A DNA stretch of 64,000 nt, taken from assembly GCA_963662155.1 (NCBI GenBank), contig OY759266.1, positions 54,803,510 through 54,867,509 of the forward strand, in the 5' to 3' direction. The position numbers were made by a program, and so were the translations under genes. Below the pieces are notes generated by a model, which had not been told where the DNA came from, searched no databases, and saw only the letters and a program-made list of their open reading frames with translations. Shown piece after piece: positions 35,462 to 47,500 of this stretch. Source of the stretch: Lamellibrachia columna (taxonomy: Eukaryota > Annelida > Polychaeta > Sabellida > Siboglinidae). Numbering within the stretch: position 1 is the first letter of the stretch; every line of letters begins with the position of its first letter.

Positions 35462-36348
35462 TATTCCCTTAATGTACCACGCGGCCAGAAAATATTCCAA
35501 CGGATATTAAATTGAATGACATAAAACTTATTCGCAGCCCTCGCACAATAAATTTAATTAAAGATTGGTTCAGATTTCGTCGGAAATCCTTCCCAATCCT
35601 ACACTGTTATAACTCAGGAATGTTTTTGATGTCATGACCCCGGAAGTTATTCTAACCCTCGAAAACCGTTACTTTTTACAGTGGAAGAAGTTCTTTTTAT
35701 GATGCATTTTAATTATACCCTTACATTATTGTGGAACTACAATCATATTAAATCTAACCGGTGACAACATAGCTATTTCTTTCATGTTCGTAACTGTTCG
35801 ATCTTTTCCGTAATGAAAAAGCGCCATCTTGTTCCCAACGCCATATTGTGTTTCCAAATTGTGGGAATAGGTACGGAAGTTTCATAATTGTCGTCTTTCT
35901 AAATTTAATGGTGAGTAAACGTGAACATTTTAATAACTAGTCTAGAACGTACAGCAGTACAATTTAAATTTCGGTGTAAATTGTATTTTAATTACGTGTG
36001 CATGTCTGCTATTTTTTTTATAACGTCGAAACAAAGTAGCGCATGCTGTTTTTAGTTTGATTTTCGGCGCTACAAATGGCGGTCGATCTTGCTAGCTGCC
36101 TAACGAGTTCGAGTAAAACTGCGCGATATGGTTTATTTATGCTATCCATTATTAAAGCATAGCAATTACTTATATATCGCAGTTCTACATTTCCAAATTA
36201 GTTGGGGGGGAAAAGTATAAAATGCTAGCCAGACTAACAAAACGAAAGTATGCGTTTGTGCATAACCATTTTTATGATTTTAAGAAAATGTATTACATAA
36301 ATTGATCGGTAATATTGCATTAGATTGCCCGGTACTTGTCTAGAATCC
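35462..36348. promoter_or_regulatory. MOB1 upstream region, probable promoter
   Basis: The MOB1 start codon is at 35461 on the minus strand, so its 5' UTR and promoter should lie here. A YY1-like word, GCGCCATCTTG, at about 35821-35831 (AAGATGGCGC on the gene strand) is the only clear motif. It lies 360 bp upstream of the ATG. No TATA box was identified with confidence, and no other gene is seen. Confidence 0.35.
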
Positions 36349-36775
36349 GGACCCACCTCGATTTCGATGTTATTAACATTCAATATATACATTAACCATG
36401 CATAATGCATACTGAACTACGGAGCATGTAAATTATTAGGACGTGGATATTCTTCCGGTTGCCGTAACCCGACTTCGCCCCGTTAATCTTCCGTGAGTTT
36501 AGTTGCGCATGCGCAGAGCTATCCCGCCTGCCGTAAATCGATTCGGCGAGGTTACTCTTACGAGAGCTCGTCAGCGCATGCGCAAGATTTGCTACGGTTG
36601 CCGTAACCAGACCTGGCTCGGCTATTCTTCCGTGAGTTTCCTCCGATCGCCGTAACCCGACTTTGCTGAGTTATTGTTCCGTGAGCTTCCTCCGATCGCC
36701 GTAACCCAACCTGGCGGCGTTATTCTTCCGTGAGTTTCCCGAGGTCGACTTGGCAGTATTAATATCCCGTCAGTT
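36349..36775. repeat. Left terminal inverted repeat region of the Mutator-like element
   Basis: From the outside in: GGACCCACCTC (36349), a 27-bp box at 36394-36420 (CATGCATAATGCATACTGAA core) and a 23-bp box at 36448-36470 (CTTCCGGTTGCCGTAACC core). A subterminal array follows in which GCCGTAACC and TTCTTCCGTGAG alternate four or five times (36480-36740). Both boxes recur in inverted orientation at the right end: the 23-bp box perfectly at 43476-43498, the 27-bp box with one mismatch at 43723-43749. Two palindromes TGCGCATGCGCA (36504-36515) and AGCGCATGCGCA (36573-36584) resemble NRF1 sites. Confidence 0.75.
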
Positions 36776-37339
36776 CTTCCAAGTATGCCACATTCTATAA
36801 ATGTCTAATTACACTGTCCCACGTTGATGCATGCTACCAACAATTAAATTAGCCGAAAAAAAAATAGGTTTGTGGCAAGCCCTCGTCATTTGTGCATACA
36901 TTTGTTGTATTGTATATCTTTGAATAAATATAACATATATAGTGTGCTGCCATAACAATGAGTTTGTGATTAGAAGAATAACATTATTCTTAAAATTATT
37001 ATTCACCAAGAACGAACTGCCTTTTTATAGAAACGTACATTTACACAAACAAATATTCTAGGTGTAAGGATAGATATTACTTGCTCGGGAAATATTTATA
37101 CACCGGGTATCAATCAACAACACATTTATTTAGTGCCATTTACAACTGAAAGGGTATGCATACTATATATATTTAAAAAAACAACAATACACAATGCAGT
37201 TTAAAAACACTTTACTGAATGTAAACGAACCAATGAAAGTGGTAATGTACAAGGTAAAACAACAGCTGTCACAATACATGTGCAAGTTCTGGAACACATT
37301 ATGACATGGTGCAAAACAATAGAATATGTGCGTTAAAAA

Positions 37340-37766
37340 CATTGATACTATCGCATAGCTACACACATGCTTGAAAAAGTATACACTAAGCTAATCTGCA
37401 TCCTTGAAGCAACCTCTTGTTTTTACAATGCTATCGCATAGCAACACACATGCTTGCAAACAATATACTCTAATATAAGCTAATCTGCATCAGTGAAGCA
37501 ACATCTTGTTAAAATACTATAGCACAGCAACACACAAGCTAGCAAAAATATACACTATACATTAAGCCAATCTGCATGCTTGAAGCAAATTCTTGTTTTT
37601 ACAATGCTACCGCATAGCAACACACATGCTTGCAAACAATATACTCTAATATAAGCTAATCTGCATCAGTGAAGCAACATCTTGTTAAAATACTATAGCA
37701 CAGCAAAACACGTGCTTGCAAAAAATATACACTAAATCTGCATCAGTGAAGCAACATCTTGTAATC
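37340..37766. repeat. ~175-bp tandem repeat with ~88-bp subunits
   Basis: The phrase CTTGTTTTTACAATGCTAYC, then GCATAGCAACACACATGCTTG, AATATACTC and CTAATCTGCATCAGTGAAGC, occurs in full at about 37417 and again at about 37592. Diverged half-units lie between and around them. It lies just 3' of the transposase stop codon, so it probably forms part of its 3' UTR. Confidence 0.75.
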
Positions 37767-37791
37767 AATCATCATCATCAATCAGCAGAAA

Positions 37792-40700
37792 TTATGCCAA
37801 TTTGCATCCCTTGCAAAACCATATTTTTGCTTTAGGGGCACTCCTTACTCCAGCACAAGTAAAGTGATACCACTGAAGGCAGCCATCACATGCAACACAG
37901 TCATCCTCATCATCATTCAATGCCAATGTGCACGTCGCACAATACCATAGACCGTCCTTCTGCAGGTCCTCTGCTATCCGTTCCACTGCATGCCAGGCCG
38001 GTGTCTCGCAGTACTTTTGTATAGCCTTGAGACATACATTGCTGTCAAGGCACGCAGCAGTCTTCGGGTTTCTTTTGATGTCTGAAGCTTTCAACATGCG
38101 ATCACCATGTAGTGCTGCCTCCGCAACATCTCTTCTTGCAAACCAGCACAGCATAACTACAAATGTATTTAAACTACATATATACACATAGTATTGATGT
38201 CATCTAATATACAATGAATAGTATATGTATATATTTATATGTGAACAAATTACAAATAAATCTAAAATGAATATAACAAGTCTTTAGATGCTTGACACAC
38301 TACAGACTGTAAATAATTAACCGTACCATGCTCTCTTTCCACAGGAAGTTTGGTCAGGAATTTGACCGGTTTGTCTTTTTTTCTCCTTTTGGGCAAACCA
38401 ATGACAGTCAACTCTGCCCCCTTGGGTCGACCCCTCTTCCTCATTGACGGTGGCATTTTCATGCTACTGAGACCTGTCAACAGATTAGCAGAAATTAGGA
38501 TAACCACTAACAAGGTCAACTAGGATACCCATTTATCTAATAACAAAATATGTTTATGGAAACCAACCAAACAATGAGTTTTGGAGTGGACTTATCGTTC
38601 AATGTTCACGTATTGGCGGAATAATAAATCACCTTAATATTAATGAATGATTCCGATAACTTAGGCTACTGCAAATATAATGTGATATAAACGCACTTGT
38701 CTTTAATGACTCTGGTAGAGCAGAAGTGCCCTGGTTGTTGTTCTTGGTCATTGGTCGCTGTTCATGAGCTGCATCAGCTGAAAACAAAGCAGAATTATAA
38801 ATCAATAGATGTCACTGTGAACTTGGAAGTTTGTTGACGGGAACATGCAGCATGTATATGTGACTGAACATCTATAGTCATTCTCAATACTTACATGCAT
38901 GTGCACTGTCAGGGTGTTCGACCGGTTCGACGTGTCTCATTGGTCGCTGTTCATGAGCTGCATCAGCTGAAAACAAAGCAGAATTGATGTCACTGTGAAC
39001 TTGGAAGTTTGTTGACGGGAACATGCAGCATGTATATGTGACTGAACATCTAAAGTCATTCTCAATACTTACATGCATGTGCACTGTCAGGGTGTTCGAC
39101 CGGTTCGACGTGTCTCATTGGTCGCTGTTCATGAGCTGCTTCAGCTGAAAACAAAGCAGAATTATAAATCAATAGATGTCACTGTGAACTTGGAAGTTTG
39201 TTGACGGGAACATGCAGCATGTATATGTGACTGAACATCTAAAGTCATTCTCAATACTTACATGCATGTGCACTGTCAGGGTGTTCGACCGGTTCGACGT
39301 GTCTCATTGGTCGCTGTTCATGAGCTGCTTCAGCTGAAAACAAAGCAGAATTATAAATCAATAGATGTCACTGTGAACTTGGAAGTTTGTTGACGGGAAC
39401 ATGCAGCATGTATATGTGACTGAACATCTATAGTCATTCTCAATACTTACATGCATGTGCACTGTCAGGGTGTTCGACCGGTTCGACGTGTCTCATTGGT
39501 CGCTGTTCATGAGCTGCATCAGCTGAAAACAAAGCAGAATTGATGTCACTGTGAACTTGGAAGTTTGTTGACGGGAACATGCAGCATGTATATGTGACTG
39601 AACATCTAAAGTCATTCTCAATACTTACATGCATGTGCACTGTCAGGGTGTTCGACCGGTTCGACGTGTCTCATTGGTCGCTGTTCATGAGCTGCTTCAG
39701 CTGAAAACAAAGCAGAATTATAAATCAATAGATGTCACTGTGAACTTGGAAGTTTGTTGACGGGAACATGCAGCATGTATATGTGACTGAACATCTAAAG
39801 TCATTCTCAATACTTACATGCATGTGCACTGTCAGGGTGTTCGACCGGTTCGACGTGTCTCATTGGTCGCTGTTCATGAGCTGCTTCAGCTGAAAACAAA
39901 GCAGAATTATAAATCAATAGATGTCACTGTGAACTTGGAAGTTTGTTGACGGGAACATGCAGCATGTATATGTGACTGAACATCTATAGTCATTCTCAAT
40001 ACTTACATGCATGTGCACTGTCAGGGTGTTCGACCGGTTCGACGTGTCTCATTGGTCGCTGTTCATGAGCTGCTTCAGCTGAAAACAAAGCAGAATTATA
40101 AATCAATAGATGTCACTGTGAACTTGGAAGTTTGTTGACGGGAACATGCAGCATGTATATGTGACTGAACATCTATAGTCATTCTCAATACTTACATGCA
40201 TGTGCACTGTCAGGGTGTTCGACCGGTTCAACGTGTCTCATTGGTCGCTGTTCATGAGCTGCATCAGCTGAAAACAAAGCAGAATTATAAATCAATAGAT
40301 GTCACTGTGAACTTGGAAGTTTGTTGACGGGAACATGCAGCATGTATATGTGACTGAACATCTATAGTCATTCTCAATACTTACATGCACTGTGCAGGCT
40401 GACGGTTGTTCCTTGTGCCCAACAGCGTCTCACGTCTTGTAGGAAGGCCAGCCTTTCCTTGAAGCAGGGCATTCCGACCTCGGACGCCAAACTTGCCAGA
40501 TCTTTTGCCACAGAGAGTGCTGTTGAGTATTTTTGGTGTGATGACAGAACTGAGGGCACAGAAGGAACTCTTGCGATTGTCGCACCAACACTTCCGACAT
40601 TTCCGACACACTTCAACCCACACGATATTTCATAGTATCTGGCGCTCCATCTTTCAGCCACCAGATCTGTGTCAAACGATGCAATGTTCTTTGTCTTCCT

Positions 40701-43399
40701 GTAGGCAAATATGTGCCTACACGGTAGTTTTCTGGTCGTCCAGAACGAACATTGACAAGAGGACGCTGTGACGTTAATGGGACCTTCTGATGAGTCACAC
40801 GGATGACCATCTTCTTCTGGCATCTTGACAGAATCTCGCAACAGCAGTTGCTTCAAGATGAGCGAGTAAGCATATGGCGTGACATAAGTGGCATACTTCA
40901 TGTCTTCTGATGTTACTTCGTGTTGACGCATCGCAGGTGTCTTGATGCGTTGCATGATGTGACTATGGTTCCGTTCACTGCGCAGTACACGTAACACGTC
41001 GAAGAATTCGGAAAAGAATGTGTCCAAACTGGCGAACTTCGAGCAAACACTCTTTATTTTGCCGTTCATGCTTTCCAGTCTGTTGTTGGTAAGTTCTCCT
41101 AGGGTAAACTTGGAGTTCTTATAGCACGTAGCCCACTCTTCTTTGATAGGCAGCCAGTTCTTCTCAAAGAAGTCGATCACTGCTCGCACACCAAGGTTCT
41201 TCAAAGCTTCGTACTGTTCGTTGAACATATGTGGCGACTTCGCGTTTGCCATCTTCCCGAGGATTTCCAGTACAGTGTCACGTATACCTGGACGAAGACC
41301 TAGTTTGTCCAACGAAAACTCGCGCTTGAATGATCGCAGTGTGTGGAAGAGGCACAGCTGCAATGCTGCATTTGGAAATTCTTCTGCCAGTGTCTTCCTC
41401 TCGGTCAGGTCCTTGTCAGTCATTACCACTGTTGTCCTTTGCCATGCATTGTTCATTTTCTTGAATGCTTGCAGCATACCCCGAAGAGATGTGGCTGTTT
41501 CGCTGACGGTCAGGTACAGGCCAACAATTTCGGAATGGCCATTGCCATCGATGGCCATCAGGAGGTAAAGTGGCATGCGAAGTTCAGTCAGCTTGTAGGT
41601 CGCGTCGAAGAGGAGTACTTCCGGGTAACTGTTGAACACAGTCCTCATCGTATTATCCTGGAAGAAGATTCCACGGAAATCCTCCTCGTCACTGAAGACT
41701 TCTACAACAGACCCTGAAAAAAGAGGATAACAGTTATGTTTCAGGGTTATTTATGAAAAAAAAGTGATGGCAAGTGAAAATATAGCAAAGTGATGCACAT
41801 ACAAATCAAGGAGACACACCAACAAATGCATGTAAAAGAACGAGAACACATGCACTAATACAACATTTAGATTTGTGAAAATGCATATTAGACAAAAAGA
41901 CTGGTATGATCCATGACTTCTGACAGTCATTCCATAATACAATACACCTATAATATTAAACATGAAAATAAGGAAAACAGTCATGTTCAGTGTCATTTGT
42001 GAAAATTTAGCAAATTGATGCACAAACAAATCAAGACACACCAACAAATGCATGTAAAAAAGGAGAACACATGCACTAAAACAAGAGTTAGATTTGTGAA
42101 AATGCATATTACACAAAAAGACTGTGGTATGTTGCATGACTTCTGACAGTCATTCAATAATACACCTATAATATTAAACTAATCATGTAGCAACAGAAAC
42201 ACTGTTAACCTAATTTGTAATTTTTTTACCATGCATGGCGTTCAGTCGCTCGACGAGTTTCACTAAGTCGTTGCGATGTGATGTCTTCTTCATGTTGCTG
42301 CTAATGTTTGTCATGTCACGGAGTGTAATGTTCTTGCCCGTGATGTCTTGCAGGCGGATGTTCAGTAATTTTTTGTTAGGTTTCAAATTCATGAGCTCTT
42401 CTGCTTTCTGCAGATGCACCGGATCTATTCGGCGTTGACGTGGCAGATGTTGGTATACCTCCTACAAAATATCATGCACACAACTGCTAAAATGATATTG
42501 TCTGTAACTGAAGCGGTTATCTAAGCTGAAAAGACTATAATACATCGTTTATTTGCATCTAAAAAGTGAAAATATAGATAGACATAATAGATGACTTTGT
42601 AATAGATAATCAAAATGGATACACAAACATACCAATACATGGAAAGAAGAACAAAACATGCACTGTGTCGAAGCGTGTTTAAGACAAATGGACATGTTTT
42701 CATAAACTATGTATCGACTTTGTTAATGCATGAAATACTATAAAGTAGCAGTCCAACATTTTACCTCTGAAACTTCATGGTTGTGTGTGACATCGATTTT
42801 CTTGATCTCGAGCTGTTGGTAGTCGTCAGAAAGGCCAATTTTGACCCCAGCTGTACATTCTCGTTTCAGTGTCCTGATAATAACAGATACAACTTCGTAA
42901 AAGATAATGACTTAATGCAAAGAAAACAACAACAACAACAATAATAACAGCAGCATTCACAACAGTAGTCCGGGGCGGATTTTCAATGAAGTACTACGAA
43001 TTTCAAACGGGTAACGGCTAAAACGAGTTTGTTGACTTAATACATAGTACATTCCTACAGTAGTGTTGTTATAATCAAAGATAGTATAATTACTTACTGT
43101 GCTGCTGTGACTCTGGCACCTTTGCTTTCAGACTTGTGCAATTTCCCACCGAAAATACAACTGTACTGCACAGAATAGTACTTCAAATTCCGATTTGCCT
43201 TGGCTGCAATGTTTGGCATCCGCTGTTTTGCCCCGTCAATTGTCCTCGAGTCGCGCAAATACAGTTGAACGAAACTGTCATCTTGTACTTGTTTAATTTT
43301 ATCGGAAAATGTAGAAAAAGAAGGAAATTTATCCCCAACGTTGACTCCTACGAACTCCTTCGAAACTTCCATTTTGTGAACTGCGTAGATCCTGCGCAT
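37792..43399 (-). CDS. MULE transposase with SWIM, exon-repeat region, AT-hook and PHD finger
   Basis: Fifteen exons join in phase on the minus strand: 43098-43399, 42765-42873, 42230-42461, 40385-41713, eight 72-nt exons (40196-40267 down to 38895-38966), 38697-38777, 38327-38473, 37792-38156. Starting at MEVSKEF (43372) gives about 1,037 aa; an upstream in-frame ATG at 43399 adds nine. Order: FAR1/ZSWIM3-like DNA-binding domain (about 1-128, ending THNHEVSE); MULE DDE core with FDATYK Asp242, TDKD Asp305 and NRLESMN Glu419; SWIM finger CxC-x9-CxH (525-539); eight 24-residue repeats (about 649-840); basic region with AT-hook-like KRGRPKG; C-terminal PHD finger (YCATC, CDGC, YHFTC, FCKGC). 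The family is that of animal ZSWIM1/3-like MULE proteins, which cut and paste DNA by a DDE mechanism. No stop or frameshift interrupts the model. It could be an active transposase or a domesticated one; the flanking inverted repeats favour the first. Confidence 0.85.
38697..40267 (-). repeat. Tandem array of 72-nt exons plus introns
   Basis: Eight exons of exactly 72 nt lie at 38895, 39073, 39262, 39451, 39629, 39818, 40007 and 40196 (plus-strand starts). Spacing is 189 bp, or 178 bp for units starting at 38895 and 39451, which lack an 11-bp intron segment. A ninth copy (38697-38777) shares the first 30 nt (SDAAHEQRPM) and then diverges. Each exon has acceptor TTTTCAG, donor GTAAGTATTG and phase 1/1, so any number of copies keeps the frame. 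Each encodes S(D/E)AAHEQRPMRHVEPVEH plus DSAHA. The block 38895-39450 recurs at 39451-40006 as a 556-bp higher-order unit. Confidence 0.9.
41757..42180. repeat. ~220-bp tandem duplication in MULE intron
   Basis: Two imperfect copies share GATGCACAWACAAATCAAG, ACACACCAACAAATGCATG, GAACACATGCACTAA and TTGTGAAAATGCATATTA, then GACTTCTGACAGTCATTC and ACACCTATAATATTAAAC. A third, weaker relative lies in the next intron at about 42590-42690. Non-coding. Confidence 0.7.
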
Positions 43400-43941
43400 G
43401 CGTGGCTATGCTTTGGTGAAGTAGGCTTATGGCGCATGCGCGGCCCAACTCACGGAAGAATAACTACCCGAATCTGGGTTACGGCAACCGGAAGAATAAC
43501 CACTTCGAAATTATTAACCATGTTATGCGTAAAAAACACATTTAATCACCTTTTTCGAAGCTCGAATTCACATACGTTTAACCTGCATTGAGCGCCATAT
43601 TGCTCCCTTTATTTGCAAGATGGTGATACCTAAAACGAGGTAAATATGTGAATTCAAACATTAAAAAGGTGATTAAATGTGTATTTACGCACAACATTGG
43701 TAATAATTTACATGTCCACTAAGTAGTTCAGTATGCATTGTGCATGGTTGCTATCTATATCATAACGGATACATTGAGGTGGGCCCTTAACTCGCTATCA
43801 GTGTCGCCATCTTGTGAATCAAAGAGGCAAGATGGTACTCGGTGCTTCGAAAAGGATGATTAAATGTGTTCTTACACGCAACATGTTTAGTAATTTGCAT
43901 GTTCCGTAGTTCAGTATGCATTGTGCATGGTTATTATGTAT
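43391..43941. repeat. Right terminal region of the Mutator-like element, with palindrome
   Basis: From the gene outward: NRF1-like palindromes TGCGCATGCG (43393-43402) and GCGCATGCGC (43432-43441), then CTCACGGAAGAATAAC and the 23-bp box (43476-43498). A palindrome follows: CACATTTAATCACCTTTTTC near 43538 pairs with AAAAAGGTGATTAAATGTG near 43664. The outer 27-bp box (43723-43749) and GAGGTGGGCCC (43776-43786) come last. Just outside, 43853-43932 repeats the outer half again in direct orientation, including a third copy of the 27-bp box (43906-43932). The left end lacks the palindrome, so the right end was duplicated or re-inserted into. Confidence 0.7.
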
Positions 43942-44549
43942 CAGACATGGAGTCAATTTCGTTGTCAATTCCAATTCCGCCTTGCAAAAATCAATTCCAA
44001 TTCCGCCTTGCAAAAATCAATTCCAATTCCACCTTTTAAAATCATATATATCTATGTCAATAGGCCCTATTTTACTTATATACCCTTATTATTGATGTGG
44101 CAGGAACTGGAGGTTGGTTCTAAAAAAATATGAAAATTTGGCCTCAAAAACAGGTTGGAGGTTGGCAAACAAAACGGGTGGGAAATTGAAGTTCGATACC
44201 TTAAATGTATCCCCTCAGTGGACTTCAGTATTTTGATTTGTAATGTCAATCATACCTCAATTTCGATATCCTATAAGACGTTCATTCCATCACACCACAT
44301 CATTTGAGATACACAAAAGGCAGGTTACAAAATAAACTTTTCATGGCTAATTGCATCAGCCTTCCAAAATGCACATATCGCTCATAAAACGAATGTAATG
44401 CTTATGCAATTCGGACTGTTTTCTGACCGCTAAGGTTTGCCTAAAACATAACAAATGCATCACTCTATGTTGAATTTCTAGTGCGAACCCTACTTTGAAA
44501 CTCGTACAAATCAAGGACATTGGAAAGAATCTTAAGCAGATCGACAACA

Positions 44550-47500
44550 ATGGATCAGGTCAGCAACAGTAACTATACATGTGTAGCACAGATAGTAGTG
44601 CATGCCCTTTGCATATATTGTATATGTATGAGGAACATGGTTTTTTAAAAACCAATACGAGTTGACCACGATGGTAGTATCAATAACTCTGTAATCATTT
44701 CTTATGTTGACAGACTAAGCAGATGATATAATGCCACTTAGAAATTGTGACTAGGAATGCTGCAGGTAGAAACTTATAATGATGACTCGTATCATGATCA
44801 TACGTAGCATCACTTGCAGTTAGAAAATAATATGTACAATAATGTCATAGCCATTTTGCAACATGTAATTGCAAATTAAACTAATACTTGCAGTTTGCTT
44901 GCCTTTTATAACTCATTTTGTATGAAAGATTTCCAGTCACGCATGGCAAATAACTACTACAATATTCTACTGGAAGTGTATGTCACAAAAAGCAAAACAG
45001 TACTGAAGGCATACCTGTTTTGAAGAATAAAAGATGACAGTGTTTCTGTGATGATGCTGTCTTTCAGGCTGATTGTGGCTTAATGGGTGACGAAGATGAA
45101 GGATTTGTTGTACGAGTGAGGGGCCTGCCATGGTCTGCTAGTCATGAAGAGGTTAAGAACTTCCTGGAAGGTATAACACCATACTTTATGCACTTTTAAA
45201 TGTTGCTGAAACATATAATGCCACTGTCTGTCATCATTGTCAAGACGTCTAATATGGTTGAAACTGGACTTGAAAAGTGCTAAATATGGTGACATGCGAT
45301 GTTACCTGTTTTGGTTAAGTCAGAAACTGTTGATTAATTGTAAAATAATGTTTCGTTGTTTTCTGCTGACAAAGCCCCACTAACATCCCATAATTCATGA
45401 TAATGTATAGTTAAATAGAGAAAGACGTACTGCTGGGCTACCACTGTACCTAAGTGTTTTGCTGATGATACAGGTCGCTTCCATCGGGACACACACACTG
45501 TTGTAATTTTATTGCAGGAGTGAACATTGTTGGTGGTAGTGGTGGCATCCACTTCACGTTTGTGAGGGATGGCCGGCCCAGTGGAGAGGCCTACATTGAG
45601 TTAACCTCGGAAGAAGATGTACACAAGGCTTGCACACGCGACAAGGAACACATGGGCAAACGATACATAGAAGGTATGCTTCATACTGTTTCCAGGCACT
45701 AAAAATGTATTGGGTCTGACATTACTAGGTCTTCAGTGGGAATATGTCTTGAATAAACATAATTCGTTTGAGTATGAAATCGGCGTCTTTTATAGAACCA
45801 ATGATGTCTTACCCTCACCTCCAAGTGGGAGGGTTTGAACTGATTATGTCGTAATGGAATTATATGGAAAAAAATTCTTACAAGATTCTGCCTTCAAACT
45901 ACAGGTATAACTCATTGTTTTCGTGTTGAGCTTTTCAGACCATGTGATTGTTTTGTAACGTATACCGGTTTGTGTAAACATGTGAACCTTGGATTCCCAC
46001 AAATAAGAAATACTTGATAATGCTAATTCTCATTATATGACTACAAGTGTTATGTACCGTGAATAGTTTGGGTTTGTTTGATGTGTTTTGTGGATCTTAT
46101 GTTGACAGTGTTCAGATCAAAGAAGAGCGAAATGGACTGGGTGGTGAAGCGCAGTGGTCCTAACCAGGTCATCCCTAACAACGATGCTGTCATTCGATTG
46201 CGGGGACTCCCATTTGGCTGCTCCAAAGAAGAGGTTGCCCACTTCTTTACAGGTAACGCGTCAAAAGGTCTCATTATTTCTCGAGGATGCTGGTGGCTAT
46301 TCTCCCATCTGAAGGGCAGTGGCATAACATGTTTTCCGGTTGCTGTTCCTGCTTGTAAGAAAAAATGCAACTCATCAGAAAGCTTCCACCAAGATAACAG
46401 CTGTACTGCTAGTGGTTAAATAATTGGAAGCCATTAAAACATCAGAATCTCGTATTTGGTTTGAACATGGGTTTGAACATTATTAATGAATTTCTCCTAA
46501 AATAGATGTTATATTTAAAAGTTTATTGTGTTTTGGTTTCAATGAAATGACTCGTTATAGGATAATAATTAAATGTAAATGATATATATATATTATTAAT
46601 TAAGCATAACAAACTTGATGACTTGCATGTTACAATACAGAAATTCTGACAGATTTATTACCCACAAGTAACCACTCCCGACAGGAAGGCATCCCATATT
46701 TACAACTAAGATCTTATTTTCTCGAAAATACAACTAGGTTTTCAAAAAGATAACCACGGTAAGGTAATTACCGAGAATTCTTTATTTCAGGTCAGTTAAG
46801 TTACTAGTGTAGCTTGCTTATACAGGAAATCTGCATTAAGATTACTTCACAATGTGTTCTCAGCATTTTTATATATCGAAACTTATACATGTGAGGTCAA
46901 GCCACATTAAATCAGAAACTAAATACATTCTGTAAATGTGTCACACAGTAATGCACTTAGTTTGATTTCCAACTGAATGGTGCATAGTTTTGAAGTAGTG
47001 TACTACTACGCAGTTTGAAGATACAGTGATGTATCAGTATATCTGCTGGTTCATGATCCTGTCCTCCAGCGAATAAAACCTTTAAAAGTATGTAGCACTA
47101 TCACTTCTGATTTGATTGATGGAAATGTGAACTAAAAAAAGAAAACTTGGAGAATTCTGAAATAAACCTTTGTCTACAACATTATTTAAAACATTTTCTG
47201 CAAAATATTTGTTAATTAACATACTAATGATGAGACGATGAGAGCCAAGTAGATCTGCATTAGAAAGCTGGGCAGAGTGGAAATGGGGGGGTTGGTTGGT
47301 TTGTTAATGGCAGCTAGTTTGTTGTGCTTCGGACTTCATCAATAATGTGATGTATGTGTGTCGCAGTCTGCTACAGCATTGCCTGATGCGTTATTCTTCA
47401 TTGGGTTGGGCATGCAGGGTTGGAGATTGTTCCCAATGGGATTACACTTCTGCAAGATCCTCAGGGGCGAACAACGGGTGACGCCTACGTGCAGTTTGCA

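Larger units (their letters stand above)
36349..43786 (-). mobile_element. Complete Mutator-like (MULE) DNA transposon
   Basis: A 7.4-kb element bounded by inverted terminal boxes, with one multi-exon transposase gene on the minus strand. The gene starts about 50 bp inside the right terminal region. Repeat-rich non-coding DNA fills the left side. No clear target-site duplication was found next to the outer boxes, and the right end is rearranged by a palindrome, so the exact borders are uncertain. The intact reading frame suggests a recently active element, or one kept by selection. Confidence 0.7.

Noticed and set aside
38884..39084. Two identical 66-codon minus-strand open frames (here and at 39440-39640)
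   Set aside because: They are read-throughs of the 178-bp array units that lack an 11-bp intron segment with a stop. The true coding part is the 72-nt exon in each unit.
42521..42703. Small minus-strand open frames within MULE introns (also 41751-42137)
   Set aside because: They lie in introns with repeated non-coding sequence and have no family match.
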